Virus record (IMG/VR): IMGVR_UViG_3300020394_001068
Span: 1-48,106 of that record
Reading direction: 5' to 3' (one strand)
DNA from: a virus
DNA length: 48,106 nt
The position numbers were made by a program, and so were the translations under genes. The notes beneath the pieces were generated by a model. That model had not been told where the DNA came from. It worked only from the letters and a program-made list of their open reading frames with translations, and did not search any database. Below, piece after piece: positions 38,500 through 47,400 of this stretch. Every line of letters starts with the position of its first letter. The first letter of the stretch is position 1.

Positions 38500-38852
38500 T
38501 GTCTATTGGTAAAATGCGTCAAAAATTACAGATACAGAGATTTACCAAAACTCCCGATGGAGGTGGTGGGGCGACAGTTGTATTTAGTAAAGTTGCAGAT
38601 ATTTTCGCACGAATAATGCCAAAAGACGCAAAAGAAAATCTTTTCGGTGATCAAATGCGAGAGGTTACAACCCATGTAATAATGATTCGGTATCGTAGAG
38701 ATTTAAGTCACGCAGACAGAATTGTTCAAGAACATTTTAGAGATGGTGTAAAACATACAAGAACGTTTGCAATTAAAGGAATAAAAAATATTAACAACGA
38801 ATTTAAATACATGCAGATTGCAGCACAAGAAGGCGCAGGTGTGCCCACATGA
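38499..38852 (+). CDS. head-tail adaptor/head-closure protein
   Basis: A 117-aa member of the SPP1 gp16/HK97-type head closure family: MSIGKMRQKLQIQRFTKTPDGGGGATVVFSKVADIFARI, then TTHVIMIRYRRDLSHADRIVQE. These proteins add to the connector and seal the head before tail attachment. The start codon overlaps the connector stop, and its own stop overlaps the next gene by 4 nt. Confidence 0.82.
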   Translation: MSIGKMRQKLQIQRFTKTPDGGGGATVVFSKVADIFARIMPKDAKENLFGDQMREVTTHVIMIRYRRDLSHADRIVQEHFRDGVKHTRTFAIKGIKNINNEFKYMQIAAQEGAGVPT

Positions 38853-39277
38853 CAAAAATTGGTGTTATTGTTACAAGAAAATCAAGAACGAGACAACTTT
38901 TGCCACAATACCTTGATCAAGCAAAACAAATTGTTGCCGCAGGTGGAAACATGGTACGCAATACTGCTGTTCAGTCTATTCAATCGCATCAAAGTTCTGG
39001 AAGGGTTTACGAAAAATATAATCCGCGAAGAACTCACACGGCATCAACTGCAGGCAATCCACCGAATACAGATACTGGTTTTTTGGTAAATAATATTCAT
39101 GTTATTATTGATCCTGATGGGTTGGGTGCAGATGTGGAAAGTCGCGCTGATTATTCAGAAGCACTTGAATTTGGAACAAGTAAAATGGGCGCACGGCCTT
39201 TTTTACAACCTGCGTTAGAAGAAAACAGATCAAAAATAAGAGCAATGTATAGAAGAATGAAGGCGAGAACGAGATAA
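38849..39277 (+). CDS. HK97-gp10-like tail completion protein
   Basis: A 142-aa protein with the HK97 gp10/tail-completion arrangement: VAAGGNMVRNTAVQSIQSHQSSGRVYEKYN, then TASTAGNPPNTDTGFLVNNIHVIIDPDGLGADVESRADYSEALEFGTSKMGARPFLQPALEENR. The (E)FGTSKM.ARPFL stretch is the family hallmark. It would mature the tail end that joins the head. It ends in a TAATG overlap with the following gene. Confidence 0.87.
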   Translation: MTKIGVIVTRKSRTRQLLPQYLDQAKQIVAAGGNMVRNTAVQSIQSHQSSGRVYEKYNPRRTHTASTAGNPPNTDTGFLVNNIHVIIDPDGLGADVESRADYSEALEFGTSKMGARPFLQPALEENRSKIRAMYRRMKARTR

Positions 39278-39681
39278 TGTCTTTACATTCTTTTCCTCTG
39301 CAACAGGCTATATTTAGCACTTTAGATGGTAATACCACAGGATTATCAGGTGCATCTGTATCTATTTTTGATAATGCAGATGAAAGTACTGCATATCCTT
39401 ATGTTCTTATTGGTGAAGAAACTACAGCAAATAATGGCACAAAAACATTAGATGGAATTGAACACACTCTTACAATTCACGTTTGGTCTCAATATCGTGG
39501 ATTACGAGAGATTAAAGAGATTATGCAATCAGTCTATACGAACTTGCATAATACTGATATAACTGTATCAGGTGCTTCACTGGTGAATGTTCGACAAGAG
39601 TTTTCGACAACGCTAGTGGAAAATGATAATTTAACACGGCATGGGGTTATGAGATTTCGTGTCGTTGTGTTTGACAGCTAA
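39277..39681 (+). CDS. DUF3168-like tail terminator protein
   Basis: A 134-aa protein of DUF3168 type: LQQAIFSTLDGN at the N-terminus, YPYVLIGEETTANNGTKTLDGIEHTLTIHVWSQYRGLREIKEIMQSVY in the core, and VMRFRVVVFDS at the C-terminus. This family forms the ring that ends tail-tube growth and joins the head. It starts 1 nt into the stop of the previous gene. Confidence 0.85.
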   Translation: MSLHSFPLQQAIFSTLDGNTTGLSGASVSIFDNADESTAYPYVLIGEETTANNGTKTLDGIEHTLTIHVWSQYRGLREIKEIMQSVYTNLHNTDITVSGASLVNVRQEFSTTLVENDNLTRHGVMRFRVVVFDS

Positions 39682-39693
39682 AGGAGTAAAGAC

Positions 39694-40119
39694 ATGGCGG
39701 CACAAAAAGGTTCAGCCCTACTTTTAAAAATTGGTGCAGATAATACGGCTGCATCAGGTTCAGATACTTATACAACCATAGGTGGTTTAAGATCAACTTC
39801 ACTTGTAATGAATGACGAAGCAGTAGACGTTACAACCAAAGATAGTTCTAATGTAAGAGCATTATTGGCAAATGGTGGTATTCAATCAATGTCAATAACT
39901 GGTTCTGGTGTATTTACAGATGCAGCATCAGAGGCAACATTGCGAAGTGCTTTTGGTGCAAGTGATTTTCACAACTTTCAGATAATTGTTCCAGATTTCG
40001 GAACATACACAGGCGAGTTTATGGTGGCGTCTTTAGAGTATGCAGGTGAGCATAATGGCGAAGTTACATATTCTGTTACACTAGAAAATTCTGGCGCATT
40101 TACATTCGCAACAGTCTAA
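39694..40119 (+). CDS. major tail protein
   Basis: A 141-aa tail tube subunit of the TP901-1/GTA-like class: ALLLKIGADNTAASGSDTYTTIGGLRSTSLVMNDEAVDVTTKDSS, then LLANGGIQSMSITGSGVFTDAASEATLRSAFGASDFHNFQI and YAGEHNGEVTYSVTLENSGAFTF. These beta-sandwich subunits polymerise into the tail tube, whose length is set by the 661-aa tape measure protein encoded at 40875. GGAG upstream of the start is good. Confidence 0.87.
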   Translation: MAAQKGSALLLKIGADNTAASGSDTYTTIGGLRSTSLVMNDEAVDVTTKDSSNVRALLANGGIQSMSITGSGVFTDAASEATLRSAFGASDFHNFQIIVPDFGTYTGEFMVASLEYAGEHNGEVTYSVTLENSGAFTFATV

Positions 40120-40131
40120 GGAGTTTAGAGA

Positions 40132-40422
40132 ATGGCTTGGGAAAAGGTTACAATACATTTTAATGACACCATGCTTGCAGGTCATTCTCGCGGCACCATG
40201 TTTACCATTCCGTGTGCTGCAAAATTCAAGGTAGGTGATGTAATCACAGCTAATGACAAACAATTTAAGGTAACATCTGTCATAGATGTGGCAGGTCGTG
40301 GCGAAGTTTTTGAAATCGAAACAGAGGAGGTCAAGAGTGACAAACCCAAAGCGCGGAGAAATGCAGTTGAGTCTGGGGGATCAGACATGGACGGCAAGAG
40401 TGACGATGGACGGAATAGCTAG
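40132..40422 (+). CDS. small tail-region protein with long 3' overlap
   Basis: A 96-aa protein in the segment between the major tail protein and the chaperone. The first ~65 residues are beta-rich (VTIHFNDTMLAGHSRGTMFTIPCAAKFKVGDVITANDKQFKVTSVIDVAGRGEVFEIET). The last ~30 residues (KSDKPKARRNAVESGGSDMDGK) are charged and overlap the chaperone frame by 86 nt, so that tail is dual-coding. It may be a tail tube accessory or a head-tail joining factor. Family not recognised. Confidence 0.65.
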   Translation: MAWEKVTIHFNDTMLAGHSRGTMFTIPCAAKFKVGDVITANDKQFKVTSVIDVAGRGEVFEIETEEVKSDKPKARRNAVESGGSDMDGKSDDGRNS

Positions 40423-40681
40423 AATTGAAACAGCTTGTAATACAGGCATTGTTAAAATTTTAGGTCGTTTAACAGACGGAGATTTAACCACAACAGAAAT
40501 AGTAAATATTTTGCATCCTATCATTAAGGGTGGTGGTAATGATGTTACCGTAAAAGATATTTCTAATGCTGTATGGGATGCAGGTTTGGCAGAAGCAATG
40601 AGGGCAGTAGGTGAAATTCTTGGTGCTGCCCTTAGTAATGGAGACGATGAGGGAAACGCAAAAAAGGTGGTAAAGGGGTAG
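40337..40681 (+). CDS. tail assembly chaperone (G-type, GTA gp10-like)
   Basis: The frame is open from 40286, but GTG 40337, preceded by GAGGAGG 6 nt upstream, is the start, giving 114 aa. The core reads LGDQTWTARVTMDGIARIETACNTGIVKILGRLTDGDLTTTEIVNILHPIIKGGG, then VWDAGLAEAMRAVGEILGAALSNG, the pattern of the GTA-type tail assembly chaperone family. Near the end, GCA-AAA-AAG forms a slippery heptamer, so part of the product is extended by -1 frameshifting into the next segment (lambda G/GT logic). Confidence 0.82.
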   Translation: MTNPKRGEMQLSLGDQTWTARVTMDGIARIETACNTGIVKILGRLTDGDLTTTEIVNILHPIIKGGGNDVTVKDISNAVWDAGLAEAMRAVGEILGAALSNGDDEGNAKKVVKG

Positions 40682-40875
40682 GTGATTTTCCGTGGCAAGA
40701 TTATCTAGAAATTGGGTTGGGTAAAATGGGGATAAGACCTGATGATTTCTGGAATATGTCACTTCAAGAATTTCATGCTGCACTTAACGGCTTTGCAGAA
40801 TTTCATTCAAGTGGAAAACCACCGCCACTTAACAAGGATGAACTTGAAGATTTGATGGAAAGGTATCCTGATTAA
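40660..40875 (+). CDS. frameshift extension (T part) of the tail assembly chaperone
   Basis: The slippery site A AAA AAG (40660-40666) is in register with the chaperone codons. A -1 slip continues in an open frame to TAA at 40873-40875, and the fusion is 179 aa. The extension contains GDFPWQDYLEIGLGKMGIRPDDFWNMSLQEFHAALNGF, the pattern of the GTA-type TAC family. No start codon precedes its conserved PWQDYLEIGLG part in this frame, so it can be made only by frameshifting. It ends with a TAATG overlap into the tape measure gene. Confidence 0.8.
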   Translation, partial: KKGGKGVGDFPWQDYLEIGLGKMGIRPDDFWNMSLQEFHAALNGFAEFHSSGKPPPLNKDELEDLMERYPD

Positions 40876-42860
40876 TGGCAACTACAGTTGATACATTACT
40901 TGTTCGTATAGAAGCCGACATGAGCGATTTAAAAAGACAACTCGCTCGTGTGGAACGTGATGTAAACAAATCAACAGCAGGTATAGCAGCAGCTTTCAAA
41001 AGAATGGGTCCTGTTATTGGTGCCGTTGCAACAGCACTGACTGTTCGTCAATTAGGTAGAATGGGCATGGCTGCTATTAATTTGGCAGGTGATGTTGAAG
41101 AAATGCAAGCTAAATCAAGTGTGGTTTTTGGTGCATTCAGAGAGCAGGTCGTCGCTGATTTAGATGAATTTGGAGATGCTGTTGGTAGAAGCACTCACAA
41201 ACTAGAAGAAATGGCATCAAGTGTTCAAGACACATTTGTTCCAATGGGATTTGCTAGAGGTGAAGCTGCAAAATTATCAGTTCAACTAACAAAATTGGCA
41301 GTAGATACAGCATCATTTAACAATGCAAGTGATGTTGAAACAATGAGAGCGTTTCAAAGTGCCATTGTTGGGAACCATGAAACGGTACGAAGATTTGGTG
41401 TTGTAATTACAGAGGCAACATTGAAACAAGAATTGTTTCGTATGGGTATCACAAAAAATATTGATCAAGTTACAAATGCAGAAAAAGTACAAGCAAGATT
41501 AAATCTTATAACTGCAGGGTTAGGCGATGCGCAAGGTGATGCAGCAAGAACGGCTGAAAGTTTTACCAACCAAACAAAAGCATTGAAAGATGAATTTTTT
41601 GATTTGTCTGTTGAAATCGGACAACAACTTATTCCTATTGCAACCGATTTGGTCAAAGTATTTAGGGATGGAATAGGTGCAACAAGGGCTTTTCTTATTG
41701 CAATTGGTTTCCTTGATGAATTTGGCGATGATCTTGCAGGTGTGAGTGCAGAATTGATCAAAGCGCAAACAGAACTTAAAAATATGCAAGAAGAATTAGA
41801 AAACATGCAGTCTTCGGGACATTCCAAGAAAAATGCCGAGGATAGAATAAAGCGAAAACAAGTAGAAATTAAACTTTTAAAAGAACAAAAAGAAGAATTA
41901 CAATTAATAGCAGATATTGAGAAGGCACTTAATGCTATACCTGATGCACCTGCAGGTGGTGGCGCTTCTATTACAAAAGACATTCAGGAAGAACTTAAGA
42001 GAAATGCAATTCTTCGTGAACAAGTAAGTATGCAAAAACAATTAAATGAAGCTACGGCGAGTGGAAACAAGGTAGCAATTGCAAAAGCCAAAGCAAGAAT
42101 AGCAGAATTCCCTGCAATGCAACGATCAATAGGTTTTGTTGAGTCACTTACAGAAGCAGAAAAAAAGTTAATGCTTGCAACAGGTGGATTTACAAATATT
42201 GCTGATGGTGTTGTTGTTGTCAGTGGTCAGCTCGGTTTGAGTTTAGAAGAATTACAAGACAAATATGACGAATTAGGTAAAAAGATAGAAGATATAAACC
42301 CACTTATGGATGCTCAACTAGATGCAGTACAATCACTAGCAACAAGTTTTTCTAATGCCCTTGCAGACATGCTGATGTCAGGTAAATTAAATTTACAGTC
42401 ACTGGCAGATATTTTTAGAAATTTTGTAAGAACAATGATAGCAAAAGCAATTGAATTATTCTTTGTGAATAAAATATTAGGATCTATTTTTGGTCTGCCA
42501 ACAACAACATTTGCTAGTGGTGCTACAGTATTAGGGCGTGTTGCCACGACTAGAGATGTAACTCCGTCGGCATCAGGTGGAGCAGCGTACGGTGGACAAG
42601 CTATGCTTGTTGGCGAAAGAGGTCCTGAGATTTTTGTTCCACATTCAGCAGGTTCTATTATGAATAGTAATAATACGCGATCTGCGCTTGGCGGTCGGGG
42701 TGGTGCAACTGTTGTTCAGAATATAAACGTTACAACAGGCGTACAACAAACCGTAAGAAATGAAATTCGTTCATTGATGCCAGAAATTGCTGCAAATGCA
42801 AAAAATGCGGTTTTAGATACCAAAAGGCGTGGCGGTAATTTTGGAAGGGCTTTTGCATAA
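40875..42860 (+). CDS. tail tape measure protein
   Basis: A 661-aa protein. The N-terminal ~45 residues (VRIEADMSDLKRQLARVERDVNKST) are typical of tape measures, followed by a hydrophobic helix (MGPVIGAVATALTVRQLG). Long helical coiled-coil stretches lie at about 260-410 and the C-terminal 130 residues are Gly/Ala-rich. A region ~190-240 (VTNAEKVQARLNLITAGLGDAQGDAARTAESFTNQTKALKDEFFD) is conserved in this class. At roughly 0.15 nm per residue, 661 residues predict a tail near 100 nm; that is an estimate from a general rule. The start is in a TAATG overlap with the chaperone extension. Confidence 0.85.
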   Translation: MATTVDTLLVRIEADMSDLKRQLARVERDVNKSTAGIAAAFKRMGPVIGAVATALTVRQLGRMGMAAINLAGDVEEMQAKSSVVFGAFREQVVADLDEFGDAVGRSTHKLEEMASSVQDTFVPMGFARGEAAKLSVQLTKLAVDTASFNNASDVETMRAFQSAIVGNHETVRRFGVVITEATLKQELFRMGITKNIDQVTNAEKVQARLNLITAGLGDAQGDAARTAESFTNQTKALKDEFFDLSVEIGQQLIPIATDLVKVFRDGIGATRAFLIAIGFLDEFGDDLAGVSAELIKAQTELKNMQEELENMQSSGHSKKNAEDRIKRKQVEIKLLKEQKEELQLIADIEKALNAIPDAPAGGGASITKDIQEELKRNAILREQVSMQKQLNEATASGNKVAIAKAKARIAEFPAMQRSIGFVESLTEAEKKLMLATGGFTNIADGVVVVSGQLGLSLEELQDKYDELGKKIEDINPLMDAQLDAVQSLATSFSNALADMLMSGKLNLQSLADIFRNFVRTMIAKAIELFFVNKILGSIFGLPTTTFASGATVLGRVATTRDVTPSASGGAAYGGQAMLVGERGPEIFVPHSAGSIMNSNNTRSALGGRGGATVVQNINVTTGVQQTVRNEIRSLMPEIAANAKNAVLDTKRRGGNFGRAFA

Positions 42861-43459
42861 TGGCTATATCGTATCCCTTATCGTTACCTACAGCAACAGG
42901 TATAAAATCAATTACATGGACAATGGTAAATTCAGTTTCATATTCAGAAAGCCCATTTACATTTGAAGGACAAGTTCATGCCTATAATGGAGAGCGTTGG
43001 GAAGCAGATATTACATTGCCAAGGATGAAAAGAGCCAGTGCGGAACAATGGATTTCTTTTCTTGCTAGTTTACGTGGAAGATATGGCACATTTCTACTAA
43101 ATGATCCCGATGCAACAAGTCCAAGAGGCACAGCTACGGCTGCAACAATAAGTGGTTCCGCAGGTGATAGAACAGTATCAGCAACAGTTACAAGTGGTGA
43201 TACGCTGCTTGCAGGTGATTACCTTCAACTTGGAACAGGAAGCGATAGCACCTTACATAAGGTATTAGCAAACTTCACAGGCACAGGGAGTGCAGCAAAC
43301 CTTGAAATATTCCCTGCACTGCGGAAAACACGTTCTAGCGTCTCTGCAGACCTTACAAGCGCATCTGGGCTATTTAGACTAAGTAGCAACGAAACATCAT
43401 GGAATGCAGATGATGTAAGCACTTATGGAATTTCATTTGGAGCGGTTGAGGTTGTATGA
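42860..43459 (+). CDS. distal tail-like protein
   Basis: A 199-aa protein at the position of GTA gp12-type/distal tail proteins. It starts MAISYPLSLPTATGIKSITWTMVNSVSYSESPFTFEGQVHAYNGERWEADITLPRMKRASAEQWISFLASLRGRYGTFLLNDPDA, a beta-rich core with the GRYGTFLLNDP turn. The C-terminal half (TATISGSAGDRTVSATVTSGDTLLAGDYLQLGTG) looks like a small beta-sandwich insertion. It overlaps the tape measure stop by 1 nt and probably forms the ring connecting tape measure/tube to the hub. Confidence 0.75.
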   Translation: MAISYPLSLPTATGIKSITWTMVNSVSYSESPFTFEGQVHAYNGERWEADITLPRMKRASAEQWISFLASLRGRYGTFLLNDPDATSPRGTATAATISGSAGDRTVSATVTSGDTLLAGDYLQLGTGSDSTLHKVLANFTGTGSAANLEIFPALRKTRSSVSADLTSASGLFRLSSNETSWNADDVSTYGISFGAVEVV

Positions 43460-44046
43460 GTCGGTCAATAAACGCAAATATTGTTTCAGCGTTAGCAAAT
43501 CCTGAAATTGAACCTTTTTATGCGGTACGATTAGATTTTTCCACCGCAGCTCTTTATCTTTGGACTGGTTATGGTGACAAGACAATAAACAGCCAAACAT
43601 ATATTGGGTCAGGCAATTTACTGTCTATTGATGGATTAGAAGAAGTGAATGATCTTTCTTCTGCAGGAACAAAAATTGCACTGAATGGCATTGATAGTAC
43701 AATTTTAAATTATGCACTGACTGAGGATTATCAAGGAAGGGAAGTAAATATATATTGGGGCGTTGCAGGTGTTACGCAGGTTGTAGAAGTTTTTAGTGGT
43801 TACATGGATCAAATGACAATTGTAGATAAGGGCGATACATCTACAATTAGTTTGTCTGTTGAAAGTAAGTTAATAGTTTTAGAACGTCCTAATATTAGAA
43901 GATATACAGAAGGCAGTCACGCATCTGTTATTGATACGGAAGGGTATTCAAATACAAATGACAGTTTTTTTAGATGGGTAGCTAAATTACAAGATGTTCA
44001 AGTCGCTTGGGGTCGAGAGAATGAGCGTGGCGATGAAACATCCTAA
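43456..44046 (+). CDS. DUF2163/GTA gp13-like baseplate hub protein
   Basis: A 196-aa protein with NIVSALANPEIEPFYAVRLDFSTAALYLWTGYGDKTINSQTYIGSGNLLSIDGLEEVNDLSSAGTKIALNGI, then a C-terminal SVESKLIVLERPNIRRYTEGSHASV. This follows the DUF2163/hub pattern found in alphaproteobacterial phages and GTAs, a component of the tail tip between distal tail and the peptidase/J proteins. The start overlaps the preceding stop by 4 nt. Confidence 0.78.
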   Translation: MSRSINANIVSALANPEIEPFYAVRLDFSTAALYLWTGYGDKTINSQTYIGSGNLLSIDGLEEVNDLSSAGTKIALNGIDSTILNYALTEDYQGREVNIYWGVAGVTQVVEVFSGYMDQMTIVDKGDTSTISLSVESKLIVLERPNIRRYTEGSHASVIDTEGYSNTNDSFFRWVAKLQDVQVAWGRENERGDETS

Positions 44047-44452
44047 TTTAGACATGTTAAACAAATATATAGCAGAAGTAAAAAATAAACCTTTTCAGTG
44101 GTTTGAGCATGATTGTTTAACATTTACCAATAATGCTTTTAAACAAATGTATGGAAAAGGTTGGGCTGATGATTGGCTTTCAAAGTATCACGAAAATGGT
44201 GAGCCGTTTAAAAGAGATAAACTTAGAAAAATATTCAATGCACAAACAATTGAAGATGCAATTGATCAAAAATTGCAGAGAATTGATTTTGTACCGCCAA
44301 AGGGGTCTTTGGTTTTAACTGATAAAGCAAGGCAATGGGTCATTGGAAAAGCAATGGGAATTGCAATTGGAAATGATGCAATATTTGTTTCAGATCAAGG
44401 ACTGAATGCAATGCCAATTGAATATATTACTGATGCTTGGATTAACCCATGA
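44021..44452 (+). CDS. DUF6950-like tail-tip cell-wall peptidase candidate
   Basis: The frame is open from 43994; ATG 44021 (143 aa) or 44033 are the better starts, with GAGAGA just before 44021. The product begins HPNLDMLNKYIAEVKNKPFQWFEHDCLTFTNNAFKQMYGKGWADDW, in which the HDC..F..NA block is the DUF6950/NlpC-P60-like Cys motif. A C-terminal GNDAIFVSDQGLNAMPIEY could supply the rest of the active site. This gene slot holds the GTA gp14-type wall peptidase that opens peptidoglycan during DNA entry. Catalysis is inferred. Confidence 0.7.
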   Translation: MSVAMKHPNLDMLNKYIAEVKNKPFQWFEHDCLTFTNNAFKQMYGKGWADDWLSKYHENGEPFKRDKLRKIFNAQTIEDAIDQKLQRIDFVPPKGSLVLTDKARQWVIGKAMGIAIGNDAIFVSDQGLNAMPIEYITDAWINP

Positions 44453-47400
44453 AATACCAATTAGGTGATTTTACTGTAAAATATTGGAATAGTTGGGAAA
44501 GAGTTCCACGTTCACCTGCACAAATCGGCTTTGCGATTATGGGTCAACTTGGAATAATGGTAAGCACAACAGTAGCAGTTTTTGTGGGTTTGGCTACCAT
44601 TGCGGCTGTTTCTTACATTGCACGAGCACTGATGCCAAAGTTTGATACAGATGCATTTGGATCAAGCAGTGGTTTGATGACCAATACAAGAACAGCAACT
44701 GCGCCTCAAGAACTTGTATATGGCACAATTCGTAAAGGCGGTATAATAACATATCTTGAGTCAACTGGAACAACAAATGAATATCTACATCAAATAATTT
44801 GTCTTGCAGGGCATGAAGTAAATCAAATTGGTGATATTTATATTAATGATCAGATTGTTAGTTTAGACTCTGATGGCAATGTTACAACATCGACATGGCA
44901 AGATAATGATGGTAATTCTACTATCTTAATAAAAAAATTTACTGGTGCAGCAAATCAAAATGTTTACACAACCTTAAATGCTCTTTCCAATGGTCCTAGT
45001 TGGGCAAATGGCGCAAGTGGTGATGATACAAATTTCCGTGGTCAAGGAATAGCATGTCTGTATATACGTCTTAAATATGATCAAAATGTTTTTACACAAG
45101 GTGTTCCATTATTCACAGCATTGGTGCAAGGCAAAAAGGTTTACGATCCAAGATCCTCATCTACTGCTTTTTCTGCAAATGCAGCGTTATGCATTAGGGA
45201 CTATTTAACATCAAAATATGGATTAAATAATGCCACAGCTATCAATGATACGGTTTTCTCTACTGCCGCAAATACTTGTGATGAAACTGTATCTCTTAGC
45301 GGTAGTGGGAACGAAAAAAGATACGAAATAAATGGTGTGCTTTCTTTAGATAGACAACCAAAAGACATTTTGGGAGATATGGTTGCTGCATGTGCTGGAA
45401 CACTTTTTTGGGGTCAAGGTGAATGGCAATTGAAAGTAGGTGAATATACTACTGCTGTCAAAACACTGACCTTATCAGATTTTAGAAGTGATGTTTCCAT
45501 AATTACAAAACATTCCAGACGAGACAATTTTAATATTGTTCGCGGAACATTTAATGATAGTAGCGCAGATTATATAAGATCAGATTATCCAGAAATAAAA
45601 AGTTCAACATTCATAGCTAATGATGCAGGTGTAGAAAATGCATTAGATTTGCCATTACCACTTACAACATCAAGTGCAATGGCACAAAGACTTGCAAAAT
45701 TGACATTGTTTCGCGCAAGAGAACAAATGACTGTTTCCGCAGATTTTAGTTTAGCAGCATTAGAGGTTCAGGTCGGAGACATAATAGGAATAACAAATTC
45801 AAGATATGGATGGAGTGCCAAAGATTTTGAGGTTATCGGTTGGAAATTAAAAAATGATAGAGATGGTGGAGAATTAGCAGTTTCACTTACATTACGTGAA
45901 ACATCATCAGCAGCATTTTCATGGTCAGCAGAGGAAGCAGATTTAAAATCAAATGACAGTAATTTACCAAGTCTGACTGATAATTTAACAATTTCCAGTT
46001 TATCAACTTCTGGTGGTGGCAGAACACAAGCTGATGGAACTTTTATAAATAGTGTAATTGTTTCTTGGACTGCACCAAATAATTCTTTTATTTCTCATTA
46101 TGAAGTAGAACATAAAGCAACGGCAGATAGTAATTACCAGTCTACAACAACTCCCGAAACAAGTATTGAATTAACACCACTTGTTGATGGCGTAGAATAT
46201 CAAATAAGAGTAAGAGCTGTAACTGTACAAGGGAATAAGGGACCATTTGCAACAACAACCTTCACTGGCGGTGGTGATACTACCGCACCAAGTCTACCCA
46301 CATCTATCTCTGCCACTGGGGGTTTTAAATTTATAACAATAAACTGGACAAACCCTGCAGATGCAGATTTGAATTTTGTTGAAATTTATGAAAATACCAC
46401 AAATAGCTCAAGCGGTGCGACAAAGGTCGGTGTTTCTGGTGGTTCTACCTTTACGCGCACAGGCTTAAATTTAAATCAAACAAGATACTATTTCTTAAAG
46501 GCAGTTGACTTTTCGGGCAACGCATCAGCGTTTACAACGGGGGTATCAGCAACAACTACATATTTAGACGATCCAGATTTTGAGAACGGCATAAGACAAA
46601 TATTTATTGATGCAGGTTTAGATATGATTGAACCTGTTTCTTCATTGCCGACAAGCGGTGATTTTGTTGGTCAAAATGTATATCTTACAACAAATGATCA
46701 GCTTTATGCTTGGGATGGGTCAAATTGGAATACAGCCGCAGGTGGAGCAAGTAGCTTCTCTGAGTTGTCAGGTTCTATTGCAGCAAGTCAAATACCTGAT
46801 GGCACAATTGCAACAGCTAAAATTGCTGATGACGCAATCACGGCTGCAAAGATAGCAGCAAACGCAATTGGTGCAAATGAAATAGCCGCAAATTCTATCA
46901 CCACAAACAAGATAGCAGCTAATCAAATAACAGGCGGTCTCATTGCATCATCAGGTATTATTACAAGTACAGCGCAAATAAATGACGCAATAATTACCGC
47001 AGCAAAAATTCAAGATTTAGCGGTTACAAGTGCGAAAATCGGAGATTTAGATGCTTCGAAAATTACCGCAGGTGAGCTTGACGTAGAGCGTTTTCCTGCA
47101 TTGGGTCAGGCAAATACTACCATTTTTAGTAACAGTCTTACTAGAAATGGTACGGCAGCATCTGTCACTGTTTCGTTTTCTGGCGTAAAAGTAGGTGCGG
47201 ACGTAATTGTTGTTGGACAGATTGGTGGTCACGCGAATAATGTTGAAAGTCCTTATTTAAGAGTAACCCCCAGTTCCTCCAACGTTACTTTAGCTAGTAC
47301 GTCTTATAGAGATTTGAAAGCAAAAGAGGGTAGTATCACAATAAACCCACTAAGAGAATTTCAACCGATGGTAATGACTGGTACGACAACCTCCACCAGT

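Noticed and set aside
41465-41983. Antisense frame of 172 aa inside the tape measure gene
   Set aside because: It is a compositional shadow of the coiled-coil coding strand with no start signal or recognised pattern.
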